From contig CM045745.1 of assembly GCA_024760905.1 (NCBI GenBank), positions 402,501 through 466,500 of the forward strand: 64,000 bases of DNA. Reading direction: 5' to 3'. The notes below the pieces were generated by a model, which searched no databases, had not been told where the DNA came from, and worked only from the letters and a program-made list of their open reading frames with translations. Positions 36,382 through 45,608 of this stretch are shown piece after piece; the stretch's first letter is position 1; each line of letters starts with the position of its first letter. This DNA is from Plotosus lineatus. Taxonomy: Eukaryota; Chordata; Actinopteri; Siluriformes; Plotosidae. A program made the translations under genes and the position numbers.

Positions 36382-36762
36382 TCCAGATGGTACATTCCGG
36401 CAGAGAATACACAGACATCACTGAGGTAAAAAATATGACTGGCTTCGTCGCCAATTACTGTCCTCCTCTTTATTTAGTTTTCGGAGATATAGAAGGTTAC
36501 TATGAGAAATTTTTAATTTATCAACCAATTTAAAAAAAGAAAGAAATTCGGTAAAAAATCTGGCCTTATTTTTCCCCCTTTAAACATACTCCATCGTGCA
36601 AAACTAAACATTAATTCAATATTACCTAAAATTTTTCTGTTTCAGGCTGCAAGATAATGACATTTATCTGAAATTACAATAGGGATTTTATTTGTTTAAA
36701 CGTCACCTGCCTGCTCAACTACTGCTCAAATCCTTTAAATTTAGCAGCGGTGCCCATACTGT

Positions 36763-37085
36763 AGAGCTGTGCTGGATCACTGATCCGAAGGTTGGGGGTT
36801 CAAGTCCCACTCTGCACGGGTTGTCACTGTCCTCCCAGTGCAGCTAACTGGGTCATCAAAGGTTGGCCGTTTCTCTCACTGTCTGTGGCGTGAAGTTCAT
36901 GTCAAGGAACCATTGACAACTCCCGACAAGGGTAGCTACATAGCAGTCAGTGAGTTTCTGCCCTGCGATGGCCTGGCGAGCTGTCCAAGGTGTACTCCGC
37001 CCTCACCCGAAGTAGGCTGGGATGGCTGCCAGCCTCCCCACAACCTGAATTAGGATTAAGCGGTTGCAGAAAATGAATGAATGAA
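36763..37085 (+). mobile_element. 5'-truncated SINE with L2-like tail (S3)
   Basis: It begins at CTGGATCACTGATCCGAAGG in the tRNA-like head and ends GAAAATGAATGAATGAA. A perfect 12-bp TSD, TGCCCATACTGT, lies at 36751-36762 and 37086-37097. Confidence 0.85.
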
Positions 37086-37164
37086 TGCCCATACTGTCTG
37101 TTACGGAATTCATTGAAGACCCATCATCAGCCATAACAATCATAATCTTCATTAAAAGACCCAT

Positions 37165-37300
37165 AATCCATGGAACAATGGCGGCTGACTGGTTATGCTC
37201 TGGTTTACTGATCCACAGACCAGGGGTTCCACTACCAGTGTCTCCAAGCTGCCACTGTTGGGTCCTTGAGCGAGAACCTTTACCCTTAAGTACTCTACAC
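37165..37300 (+). mobile_element. Third SINE-like sequence
   Basis: GACTGGTTATGCTCTGGTTT, then CCACTGTTGGGTCCTTGAGC and GAACCTTTACCCTTAAG, resembles the body of other fish tRNA SINEs ('GGGCCCTTGAGCAAGGCC' type). It is followed by a TA/CA microsatellite (37310-37366). A minus-strand relative may lie at 49077-49160. Confidence 0.4.
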
Positions 37301-37306
37301 ACACAC

Positions 37307-37309
<3 letters not shown>

Positions 37310-37348
<39 letters not shown>

Positions 37349-37366
37349 CATACACACACACACACG
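37310..37366 (+). repeat. (TA)n(CA)n microsatellite
   Basis: A TA run to about 37344, then CATACATACACACACACACA. Confidence 0.95.
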
Positions 37367-37518
37367 TGTACAGGTTTTGCAGCTGACGTCATGCAGAAAT
37401 TATCCCAATGCAGGTTTTGTTATTGGTGTGAAAACAAACAATTCCCTCCGGCCCAAACACAATAGCACAAGCGTGTGTAAGGGTTTAATACTACATTTAT
37501 TTATTAAACAAGTGCAAA

Positions 37519-37724
37519 ATGGCACTTGGTCGTGTTGCTGTTGGTTGTACAAATTATAGAGGAAAGAAACCAGGTGTTAAATATCATAGATTTGCTGCTC
37601 GTAAAGCCCGACGAGAGAAATGGATTTCTGCTTTGAAAAGAGCCGATATCGACAACAAAAGGAAAGATTGGCGACCAGCTCCTACCAGTCGTGTATGTAG
37701 CGAACATTTTGTTGGAGGCAAGTA
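37519..37724 (+). pseudogene. THAP-domain first exon, likely decayed
   Basis: The ATG at 37519 opens a frame of about 68 codons with the layout of a THAP zinc finger: G-R-V-A-V-G-C-T-N-Y near the start, K-Y-H-R-F, R-R-E-K-W-I-S-A-L-K-R-A-D, W-R-P-A-P-T-S-R-V-C-S-E-H-F-V-G-G-K. The C..H pair and the tryptophan are present, but the first zinc-binding cysteine is arginine (CGT; one base from TGT). A plausible donor, GGCAA|GTAATT, ends the exon at the usual THAP position. No further exon is recognised on this strand. It could be a host THAP gene fragment or a P-element/Kolobok-type transposase exon; it is antisense to scrib. Confidence 0.6.
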
Positions 37725-38235
37725 ATTTTTATCAGTAGATATATTATTATTTATTGTCTTAACCACAGTTTGATTCTATTTAACTGTATATCTGGTGTCC
37801 ATTTATGAGCTGAGGGCATCAAAAATGCTATTTAGTCTTTATTATAACATGTATATAATATATAATATGACTATTATAATACTTCATAGATTTAGATCCA
37901 CATGTTTGTGCTTAATATATAATGTAGGCAAAATGATAAAAACAAGGTGTCATAATTAGCTTTTCCATGATTAATACTTCGGTGTCCTCACACAGTTTGC
38001 CATGGGCGATATTAGAGGCTTTCCTGGGTATAATATGCTCGCGAAGTGTCGAAACCCATCCAGATAAAAAACTCATACGCTTCCCAGATTGAACTTTAAC
38101 AGTCTTTAATACGTTTTCTAACACACACAACAAACATGCCATTCTTTGGTTTCCGCTTCACTTGTTTAATCCCACAATGCATTACAGAACCGGAATATAC
38201 CAAGTTCTGGGGGAAGTAATCATTAACAATGATTG

Positions 38236-38511
38236 CTACACTCTAAACCCTTTGAAACTTTTCAGTTTTTCGTGAGTATAATCAGATGTGCGATGAAACA
38301 AATAATTATAGATATCTGGGTATGTTCAACCAGGTATCCTGTCCGTTGCTTCATCCATGCAGTCAACAAACAAACCATTGGGCAAAACATATGGGTCATT
38401 TGTTAGCCCTGATAACCGTAGTTTTTGAATATACTGCTGTTTATGATCGTTATCATAATTACCAGGGAGCTCGGAAAGCACTGGGATTGTATTATGGCTG
38501 TCAACATTCAT
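38236..38511 (-). pseudogene. Relic of a multicopy fish protein (SWIM/exonuclease-associated family)
   Basis: The minus strand reads L-R-L-S-G-L-T-N-D-P-Y-V-L-P-N-G-L-F-V-D, then a TGA at 38326-38328. It continues T-Y-P-D-I-Y-N-Y-L-F, then T-S-D-Y-T-H-E-K-L-K-S-F-K-G before a TAG at 38236. The 'TYPDIYNYL...YTxEKLKSFKG' block recalls a widespread fish family of uncharacterised, probably transposon-derived proteins that later carry a SWIM-like CxC...CxH motif; those motifs are not here. A further minus-strand frame at 37912-38142 (S-F-L-S-G-W-V-S-T-L) may continue it. It converges on the THAP exon. Confidence 0.4.
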
Positions 38512-38605
38512 TTATATAATCCACCACACTAAAAATAGGCACCTCCAAAGTAAGTACATGTTTGTTTTCACCCCAATATGGTGGCAAAACCTCTATATAT
38601 ACCCA

Positions 38606-39090
38606 CACACATGGACCCCCCACTTTCTGGGGTTAACTGGGTCCGAGAACCCCCTGGGACCACTAAAATCCACAAAGTAGGATGACCCCCCCCCAAAAAA
38701 AAAGACGTATACATACATGTATGTGTGTATATAATACCAATAAATACATATTCAATGCTATAAATGCTTATAATAACAAACATTCAAAAATAATACATAA
38801 GACGTAAATTAAATATAAAAACACAAAGACACGCGCACGCAGATGCGCACCTCACAAAAATGTAATGAGCTTTGATGGGAGGTTTTTGGGTTGTTTTTTG
38901 TTTTGTGGGGTTTTTTTTTTTGCATAATTGGCCTTATTTGTGTGGCATTTTCCTTAACTTTTTTCCCTATTCTTCCTTAATTTACTTATTTTTTTAATTT
39001 GATGAATATTTAAAAAAAATAAAAGAATTAAAAAATATTAAAAAAACACAATGCACTGAAACTGCATGACTTGACGTGCGAAGTAATGTG
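38606..39090 (+). repeat. Dispersed repeat, shared with 54155-54563
   Basis: The two copies share GGGGTTAACTGGG/CGCGGTTAATTGGG, GACGTATACATACATGTATG, AATAAATACATATTCAATGC, TAAATGCTTATAATA, GCACCTCACAAAAATGTAA and a TGTGGCATTTTCCTTAACTT stretch. The opening resembles a Tigger-type MITE end, but inverted ends were not proven. Confidence 0.6.
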
Positions 39091-39130
39091 GGATTCTTGT
39101 GAGTGTGTGCATGTATATATATATAGCTTT

Positions 39131-39288
39131 TTCCTTTCGGCTGTTTCCCGTTTTTTCAGGGGTCGCCACATGATTTAGCATAGGTTTTTTTTTTTTTTAC
39201 ATCGGATACCTTTCCTGACAACCTTTTAGCAAAGGACAGAAACACACTGACAGCCATGCAGCTACTCTTTACGAAAGTCAGCAATGGT

Positions 39289-39291
<3 letters not shown>
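39131..39291 (-). mobile_element. SINE fragment, RTE-type tail (S12)
   Basis: Plus-strand text CTTTTTCCTTTCGGCTGTTT, GGGGTCGCCACATGATT, ATCGGATACCTTTCCTGACA and GAAAGTCAGCAATGGT is the 3' half of the family in reverse. It is followed by a CA run (39293-39319). Confidence 0.75.
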
Positions 39292-39321
<30 letters not shown>

Positions 39322-39330
39322 AGACATATA

Positions 39331-40869
39331 CTAGTCCTTCTAAAAAATTAGCATATTGTGGATGTTCATTATTTTCTGTAATGTAATGATAAAAATTAAA
39401 TTTTCATATATTTTAGATTCATTGCACAACAACTGAAATATTTCAGGTCTTTTATTGTTTTGATACTGATGATTTTGGCATACAGCTCATGAAAACACAA
39501 AAACCCTATGTCAAAAAACTTAGCAGATTTCATCCGACCAATAAAAAAGTGCTTTTAATACAAAAAAAGTCAACCTTCAAATAATTATGTTCAGTTATGC
39601 ACTCAATACTTGGTCGGGAATCCTTTTGCAGAAATGACTGCTTCAATGCGGCGTGGCCATGGAGGCAATCAGCCTGTGGCACTGCTGAGGTGTTACGGAG
39701 GCCCAGGATACTTCGATAGCGGCCTTAAGCTCATCCACAGTGTTGGGTCTGGTGTCTCTCAACTTTCTCTTCACAATATCCCACAGAGTCTCTATGAACT
39801 TCAGGTCAGGAGAGTTGGCAGGCCAATTGAGCACGGTAATACCATGGTCAGTAAACCAGTCAGCAGTGGTTTTGGCACTGTGAGCAGGTGCCAGGTCGTG
39901 CTGAAAAATGAAATCTTCATCTCCATAAAGCTTTTCAGCAGATGGAAGCATGAAGTGCTCCAAAATCTCCTGATAGCTAGCTGCATTGACCCTGCCCTTG
40001 ATAAAACACAGTGGACCAACACCAGCAGCTGACATGGCACCCCAGACCATCACTGACTGTGGCTACTTGACACTGGACTTCAGGCATTTTCTTCTCCCCA
40101 GTCTCACTCCAGACTCTGGCACCTTGATTTCCGAATGACATGCAAAATTTGCTTTCATCCGAAAAAAGTACTTTGGACCACTGAGCAACAGTCCAGTGCT
40201 GCTTCTCTGTAGCCCAGGTCAGGCGCTTCTGCCGCTGTTTCTGGTTCAAAAGTGGCTTGACCTGGGGAATGCAGCACCTGTAGCCCATTTCCTGCGCACG
40301 GCTGTGCACGGTGGCTCTAGATGTTGCTACCTCAGACACGGTCGACTGCTTCCATGGGTCCCCCAAGGTCTGGAATCGGCTCTTCTTTCACTTTTTCCTT
40401 CCCACAGACGTCCCACTGAGGTGGCTTGATCGAGCACTCTGGGAACAGCCTATTCGCTCAGAGATTACTTTCTGTTTCTTACCCTCTTGCTTGAGGGTGT
40501 CAATGATGGCCTTCTGGACAGCAGTCAGGTCGGCAGTCTTACCCATGATTGCGGTTTTGAGTAATGAACCAGGCTGGGAGCTTTTAAAAGCCTCAGGAAT
40601 CTTTTGCAGGTGTTAATTGGTTGATTCAGATGATTAAGTTAACAGCTCATTTAGAGTACCTTTTCATGATATGCTAATTTTTTTGAGATAGGAATTTTGG
40701 GTTTTCATGAGCTGTATGCCAAAATCATCAGTATTAAAACAATAAAACACTTCAAATGTTTCAGTTGGTGTGCAATGAATCTAAAATATATGAAAAGTTT
40801 CACTTTATCAGTACATTACAGAAAAAAATGAACTTTATTACAATATGCTAATTTCTTGAGAAGGACTAG
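39331..40869 (-). mobile_element. Tc1/mariner transposon, complete ends
   Basis: 1,539 bp flanked by TA (39329-39330, 40870-40871). The terminal inverted repeats are about 167 bp long: CTAGTCCTTCTAAAAAATTA at the left and the matching end TTTCTTGAGAAGGACTAG at the right, with inner ends at about 39496 and 40701. The gene inside is inactivated. Confidence 0.93.
39603..40546 (-). pseudogene. Tc1 transposase, frameshifted
   Basis: Starts at the ATG at 40546 (M-G-K-T-A-D-L-T-A-V-Q-K) and ends at the TGA at 39603-39605. The N-terminal paired-type helix-turn-helix (VISERIGCSQSA) is followed by a stop near 40388, then the middle domain (KRLTWATEKQHWTVAQWSKV) and the first catalytic aspartate in LFSDESKF. 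A frameshift and TAG near 40060-40075 separate it from MVWGAMSAAGVGPL, the second aspartate in FQHDLAPAHSAK, and the glutamate in FIETLWDIVKRK. Thirty-four residues lie between the last two, the DD34E spacing of Tc1. A one-base insertion near 39646 shifts the C-terminus. All three catalytic residues survive, so the copy died by indels and stops. Confidence 0.88.
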
Positions 40870-40890
40870 TATATATACATACATATATTG

Positions 40891-41240
40891 TCTTCCTTTC
40901 AGCTTTTTCCCTTTTACTCGGGAGTCACCACAGCGAGTCATCTGATTCACACGTTTGATTTGGCAGAGGTTTTTATGTCGGATGCCCTTCCTGTCACAAC
41001 CCTTTTTTTTTTAGCAAGGGACAGAAACACGCTGACGACTTTGCAGCATACTCTTTACGAAAGTCAGCAATGGTTCTTTTACATGCCTCTCACCATAGAC
41101 GGTGAGAGACATGGCCCGCCTTTGATAACCCAGTTAGCTGCACTGGGGGGATAGTGACAACCTTGTGGAGAGTGGGACTCGAACCCCCAACCTTTGGATC
41201 AGCGATCCAGTGCCCTATACCACTAGACCATCACTGCCCC
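40891..41240 (-). mobile_element. tRNA-headed SINE with RTE-type tail (S7)
   Basis: Full-length minus copy: the head is at 41200-41240 with B box GGTTCGAGTCCC on the minus strand. The tail (CTTCCTTTCAGCTTTTTCCC on plus) includes GTCGGATGCCCTTCC. It lies 21 bp from the end of the Tc1 element. Confidence 0.85.
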
Positions 41241-41277
41241 TGTGTTTGACACTGTACCACATACATACATATATATA

Positions 41278-42406
41278 GGTTCATGCCAAGAATGAGCACC
41301 ACAGATGCAGTGTTTGCCTTGAGGATGTTAATAGAGAAGTACAGAGAAGGTCAGACGGAGCTGCATTGTGCCTTCGTGGATCTGGAGAAAGCATATGACA
41401 GGGTGCCGAGAGAAGAACTGTGGTATTGCATGAGGAAGTCTGGAGTGGCAGAGAAGTATGTCAGAGTGGTGCAGGACATGTATGAGAGATGTAAGACAGT
41501 GGTGAGGTGTGCTGTCGGTGTGACAGACGAGTTCAAGGTGGAGGTGGGACTGCATCAAGGGTCAGCTCTCAGCCCCTTCTTGTTTGCTATGGTGATGGAC
41601 AGGCTGACAGACGAGGTTAGACAAGATTCCCCATGGACTATGATGTTTGCAGATGACATTGTGATCTGTAGTGAGAGCAGAGAACAAGTACAGGAAAATC
41701 TAGAGAAGTGGAGGTATGCCCTGGAAAGGAGGGGAATGAAGATTAACCTCAGTAAGACGGAATACATGTGCATGAATGACAAGGACCAAAGAGGAACGGT
41801 GAGGTTACACGGAGCAGAGATAAGGAAGGTGCAGGATTTTAAATACTTAGGCTCAACAATCCAGAGCAAGGAAAAGAGGTGAAGAAGCGTGTGCAGGCAG
41901 GTTGGAATGGTTGGAGAAAAGTGTCCGGTGTGATGTGTGATAGGAGGGCATCAGCAAGAATGAAAGGGAAAGTGTACAAGACTGTGTTGAGGCCAACGAT
42001 GTTGTATGGTTTAGAGACAGTGGCCCTGGGGAAAAGACAGAGCTGGAGGTAGCAGAGATAAAAATGTTGAGGGTCTCTTTGGGAGTAATGAGGATGGATA
42101 GGATTAGGAATGAGGACATCAGAGGGACAGCCCATGTAAGATGTTTTGGAGACAAAGTCAGAGAGGCTAGATTGAGATGGTTTGGGCATGTACAGAGGAG
42201 GGATAGTGAGTATATTGGTAATAGGATGCTGAGGCTGGAACTCCCAGGCAGAAGGCCTAGAGGAAGACCAAAGAGACGATTCATGGATGTGGTGAAGGAG
42301 GACATGAAAGCCGTTGGTGTAAGAGAAGAAGATGCAAAGGATAGGGTGAGATGGAGGCAGATGATTCGCTGTGGCGACCCCTGAAGGGAAAAGCCGAAAG
42401 GAAAAG

Positions 42407-42408
<2 letters not shown>
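41278..42408 (+). mobile_element. RTE LINE, 5'-truncated copy 2
   Basis: It starts inside the RT at FMPRMSTTDA, contains the FADD box (MMFADDIVICSES) and the C-terminal RWFGHVQRRDSEYIG, and ends TGGCGACCCCTGAAGGGAAA-AGCCGAAAGG. A 10-bp deletion near 41873 shifts the frame compared with copy 3. The 3' end runs straight into a long AT microsatellite, hiding any TSD. Confidence 0.88.
41283..42384 (+). pseudogene. RTE reverse transcriptase fragment, copy 2
   Basis: An open stretch at 41283-41882 covers RT from STTDAVFALRML through FVDLEKAYDRVPREELWY, GLHQGSALSPFLF and FADD to FKYLGSTIQS. After the deletion, reading resumes in other frames, ending with the open segment at 42064-42384 (C-terminal RRPRGRPKRRFMD). 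There is no endonuclease domain, so it is dead on arrival by truncation. Confidence 0.85.
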
Positions 42409-42499
<91 letters not shown>

Positions 42500-42500
42500 A
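42409..42500 (+). repeat. (AT)n(CA)n microsatellite
   Basis: AT repeats to about 42472, then CA to 42499, seeded at the 3' end of RTE copy 2. Confidence 0.95.
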
Positions 42501-42810
42501 GTCCTTCTCAAAAAATTTGCATATATAAATAAAGTGTGTGCGTGATAAATGTAAGAGGATCTGGATAAAGGTGTCTGCCAAATTTTATAAACGTAAATCC
42601 ATATCTTCCTTACTGATTTTCTGTTTCAAAATAAAACGCGTATATGAAATGCATCAAAGTTCTGAAACTACTTTATAGGAACGTGAAACTCCGTCCACTT
42701 GAACATCAAGAACCAAAATCCTCACAGTCCAGCTGCTTCGTTTTAAAGCACCACTTCTCCAAGAAAGAAAACAACATGAGCCCAGCACGAATGTTGCTGA
42801 TTGGATTAAT

Positions 42811-42903
42811 TTTCTGAACCGTTTAATCCCGATTAGGGTCGCGGAGCAGTTGGCACCCAGCTCAGAATACACCCTGGACAGCGACAGGGTCATCCCAGGA
42901 CTT
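42811..42903 (-). mobile_element. L2-like LINE/SINE tail fragment
   Basis: Reverse of GCTGTCCAGGGTGTATTCTG...CGCGACCCTAATCGGGATTA-AACGGTTCAGAAAAT, the same tail type as S1-S4. No head was recognised. Confidence 0.6.
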
Positions 42904-43369
42904 GAAAAATGCCGCAAGTTAATGTTACTTCATTATTTTTGTAGTAGAGATTAACAGTGAGTAGATCACAGAAATATCTACTGTAGATGTGTCTGTGAAA
43001 GAAGATTTTTGAAGAACCACGCCGCAGTGAGCACCACTGTATGCAAATCTTATGTAATGTTAAATCACAAACACTCCAAAGTGGTGCGGCCATTCATTTG
43101 CATAAAGAAACACCCACAAGTGGCAATGTAGATATGGTATATAATATATATGGTATATGATATATAAATGCTTACACACTCAGATAAAAACACCAAGGTT
43201 TATGATGCCAAAATGAAACCAAGATTAATTTGCTCAGAATTTTAACACCAATCTGTACAATTCAACAGAAAAAATAAAAAAATTGTTGTGGGACGTTGAC
43301 CAAAAATAAATATATCAATAAAACAATCGCCTTTCAATAACCTGGGTAGATAATTATGCGCAACCTTAA

Positions 43370-43865
43370 ATATTTTGTGAAAGCACTTTTTGATTTGATG
43401 AGAACCTTCGATTTTTTTGGGCAGGAGCCCATCAGCAGGGAACATCTTGACGAGAGCAACCTTTGCAGACTCTTCCTTGGCAAAATGGTTCCAAATCGGT
43501 TGGACTACAGAGGGAATCTCTCCTAAACACAGATCTCGACAGATTCTCAACTGGATTCAGTTCTGGGCTCTGGCTGGACCATTCCCAAGCTTTCTTTTGA
43601 TGATTTGAAAAAAGTTTTGGGTCATTGCAACACTGAAAGGAGAAATTTCTCATCATCCTTTAAGCAGATGCCTAAAGCGCCAAAATGATTGCCTTGAATA
43701 AAGTGAGAAACAGCCCCAAGATATGATTCTACCACACCAAACTTCAGCATGAGTGTGCTGCTTCCTCAGTAATGTGCAGTGTGTGCATTAACTGTACATT
43801 TTCAAAGCTTCCTGGTTTCATAAGTCCACAGGACATTTTCCCACATGTATTCATGTGACGTTAAA
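43370..43865 (-). pseudogene. Second, very degenerate Tc1-like relic
   Basis: Around 43560-43600 the minus strand reads W-S-S-Q-S-P-E-L-N-P-V-E-N-L, the catalytic-glutamate block of Tc1 transposases. It is followed at about 43480 by T-D-L-E-P-F-C. Plus-strand CTGGATTCAGTTCTGGGCTC and CATAAGTCCACAGGACATTT also match antisense text of common fish Tc1 copies. Ends were not found. Confidence 0.5.
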
Positions 43866-44464
43866 CTGCATCCACAGTCAGTATAGGGGTAGCACCTTAC
43901 CCCAGGTTAAGGCTCGTCGGCTACGGATCAAGTCCCCGTGGTAGAACTGGTCCCCATGCTGACTTGGATCTCACCAATCAAAGAGACCAAGAATGAGATC
44001 GACTACATCCTAACGGACAAACACCACAGTCATGGATGTCTCCGTACTAAATAGATTCAACACGGGCAGCGACCACAGGTTGGTGCGCGCTGCACTCACG
44101 ATCAACACAAAACTCGATGGACATCGCCTTATCAAGCAAACGAAGAGGCTAAACCATCAAAGACTCTCAGAGAAATACTCCCAATTCTAGCTTGAGCTCA
44201 CCAACAGGTTCCAAGCTCTGAACAGAGAAGAAAATCTAACCACAAACTCGGAGAACCTCACTAACACCATCATGGAGGCAGCAATAAACACGGTAGGAAG
44301 ACAGAGACCACCCAAATCGGATAAACTGTCTAATGAGACCAAGCAGCTGAGAGAAAGACACCGACAAATGAAACGAAGTGGAACACCTAGAGATAACATC
44401 GATTACTCAGTGGTCTGCAAGGAGATACGATGCAGAATGGCAGAGGAGATCAACGCTTACAATG

Positions 44465-45608
44465 TTAATATGTTAAGATGTTAACATGTTAATATGTTAA
44501 GATGTTAATAGAGAAGTACAGAGAAGGTCAGAAGGAGCTGCATTGTGCCTTTGTGGATCTGGAGAAAGCATATGACAGGGTGCCAAGAGAAGAACTGTGG
44601 TATTGTATGAGGAAGTCTGGAGTGGCAGAGAAGTATGTTAGAGTGGTGCAGGACATGTATGATAGATGTAAGACAGTGGTGAGGTGTGCTGTCGGTGTGA
44701 CAGAAGAGTTCAAGGTGAAGGTGGGACTGCATCAAGGGTCAGCTCTCAGCCCCTTCTTGTTTGCTATGGTGATGGACAGGCTAACAGATGAGGTTAGACA
44801 AGAATCTCCATGGACTATGATGTTTGCAGATGACATAGTGATCTGTAGTGAGAGCAGAGACCGAGTGGAGGAAAATCTAGAGAGGTGGAGGTATGCCCTG
44901 GAAAGGAGGGGATTGAAGGTTAGTCTTAGTAAGACAGAATACATGTGTGTGAACGACAAGGACCCAAGAGGAACTTTGAGGTTACAGGGGCAGAGATAAA
45001 GAAGGTGGAGGATTTTAAGTACTTAGGCTCAACAATCCAGAGCAATGGAGAGTGTGGAAAAGAGGTGAAGAAGCGCGTGCAGGCAGGTTGGAATGGATGG
45101 AGAAAAGTGTCCGTGTGATGTGTGATAGGAGAGTATCGGCAAGAATGAAGGGAAAAGTGTACAAGACTGTGATGAGGCCAGCAATGTTGTATGGTTTAGA
45201 GACAGTGGCCCTGGGGAAAAAGCAGGAGTCAGAGTTGGAGGTAGCAGAGATGAAAATGTTGAGGTTCTCTTTGGGAGTAACGAGGATGGATAGGATCAGA
45301 AATGAGTACATCAGAGGGACAGCACATGTTAGATGTTTTGGAGACAAAGTCAGAGAGGCTAGATTGAGATGGTTTGGACATGTACAGAGGAGGGATAGTA
45401 AGTATATTGGTCGTAGGATGCTGAGGTTGGAACTACCAGGCAAAAGGCCCAGAGGAAGACCAAAGAGAAGATTTATGGATGCGGTGAAGGCGGACATGAA
45501 GGTCGTTGGAGTAAGAGTAGAAGATGCAGAGGATAGGGAGAGATGGAGGCAGATCATTTGCTGTGGCGACCCCTGAAGGGAACAGCCGAAAGGAAAAGAA
45601 GAAGAAGA
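44465..45608 (+). mobile_element. RTE LINE, 5'-truncated copy 3, nested
   Basis: Inserted in the second-family LINE with a perfect 18-bp target duplication, AGATCAACGCTTACAATG (44447-44464 and 45609-45626). The tail is GGGAACAGCCGAAAGGAAAA followed by GAAGAAGAAGA. The 5' junction carries a duplicated ATGTTAATATGTTAAG before RTE sequence begins at about 44495. Confidence 0.93.
44502..45576 (+). pseudogene. RTE reverse transcriptase fragment, copy 3
   Basis: An open stretch at 44502-44999 runs from MLIEKYREGQ through FVDLEKAYDRVPREELWY, HQGSALSPFLF and MMFADDIVICSES to YMCVNDKDPRGT. A small indel near 44985 moves the continuation to another frame, and the open segment at 45052-45576 carries MLYGLETVALGKKQE and RWFGHVQRRDSKYIG to the normal end of the ORF. 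The endonuclease is missing through 5' truncation. Confidence 0.85.
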
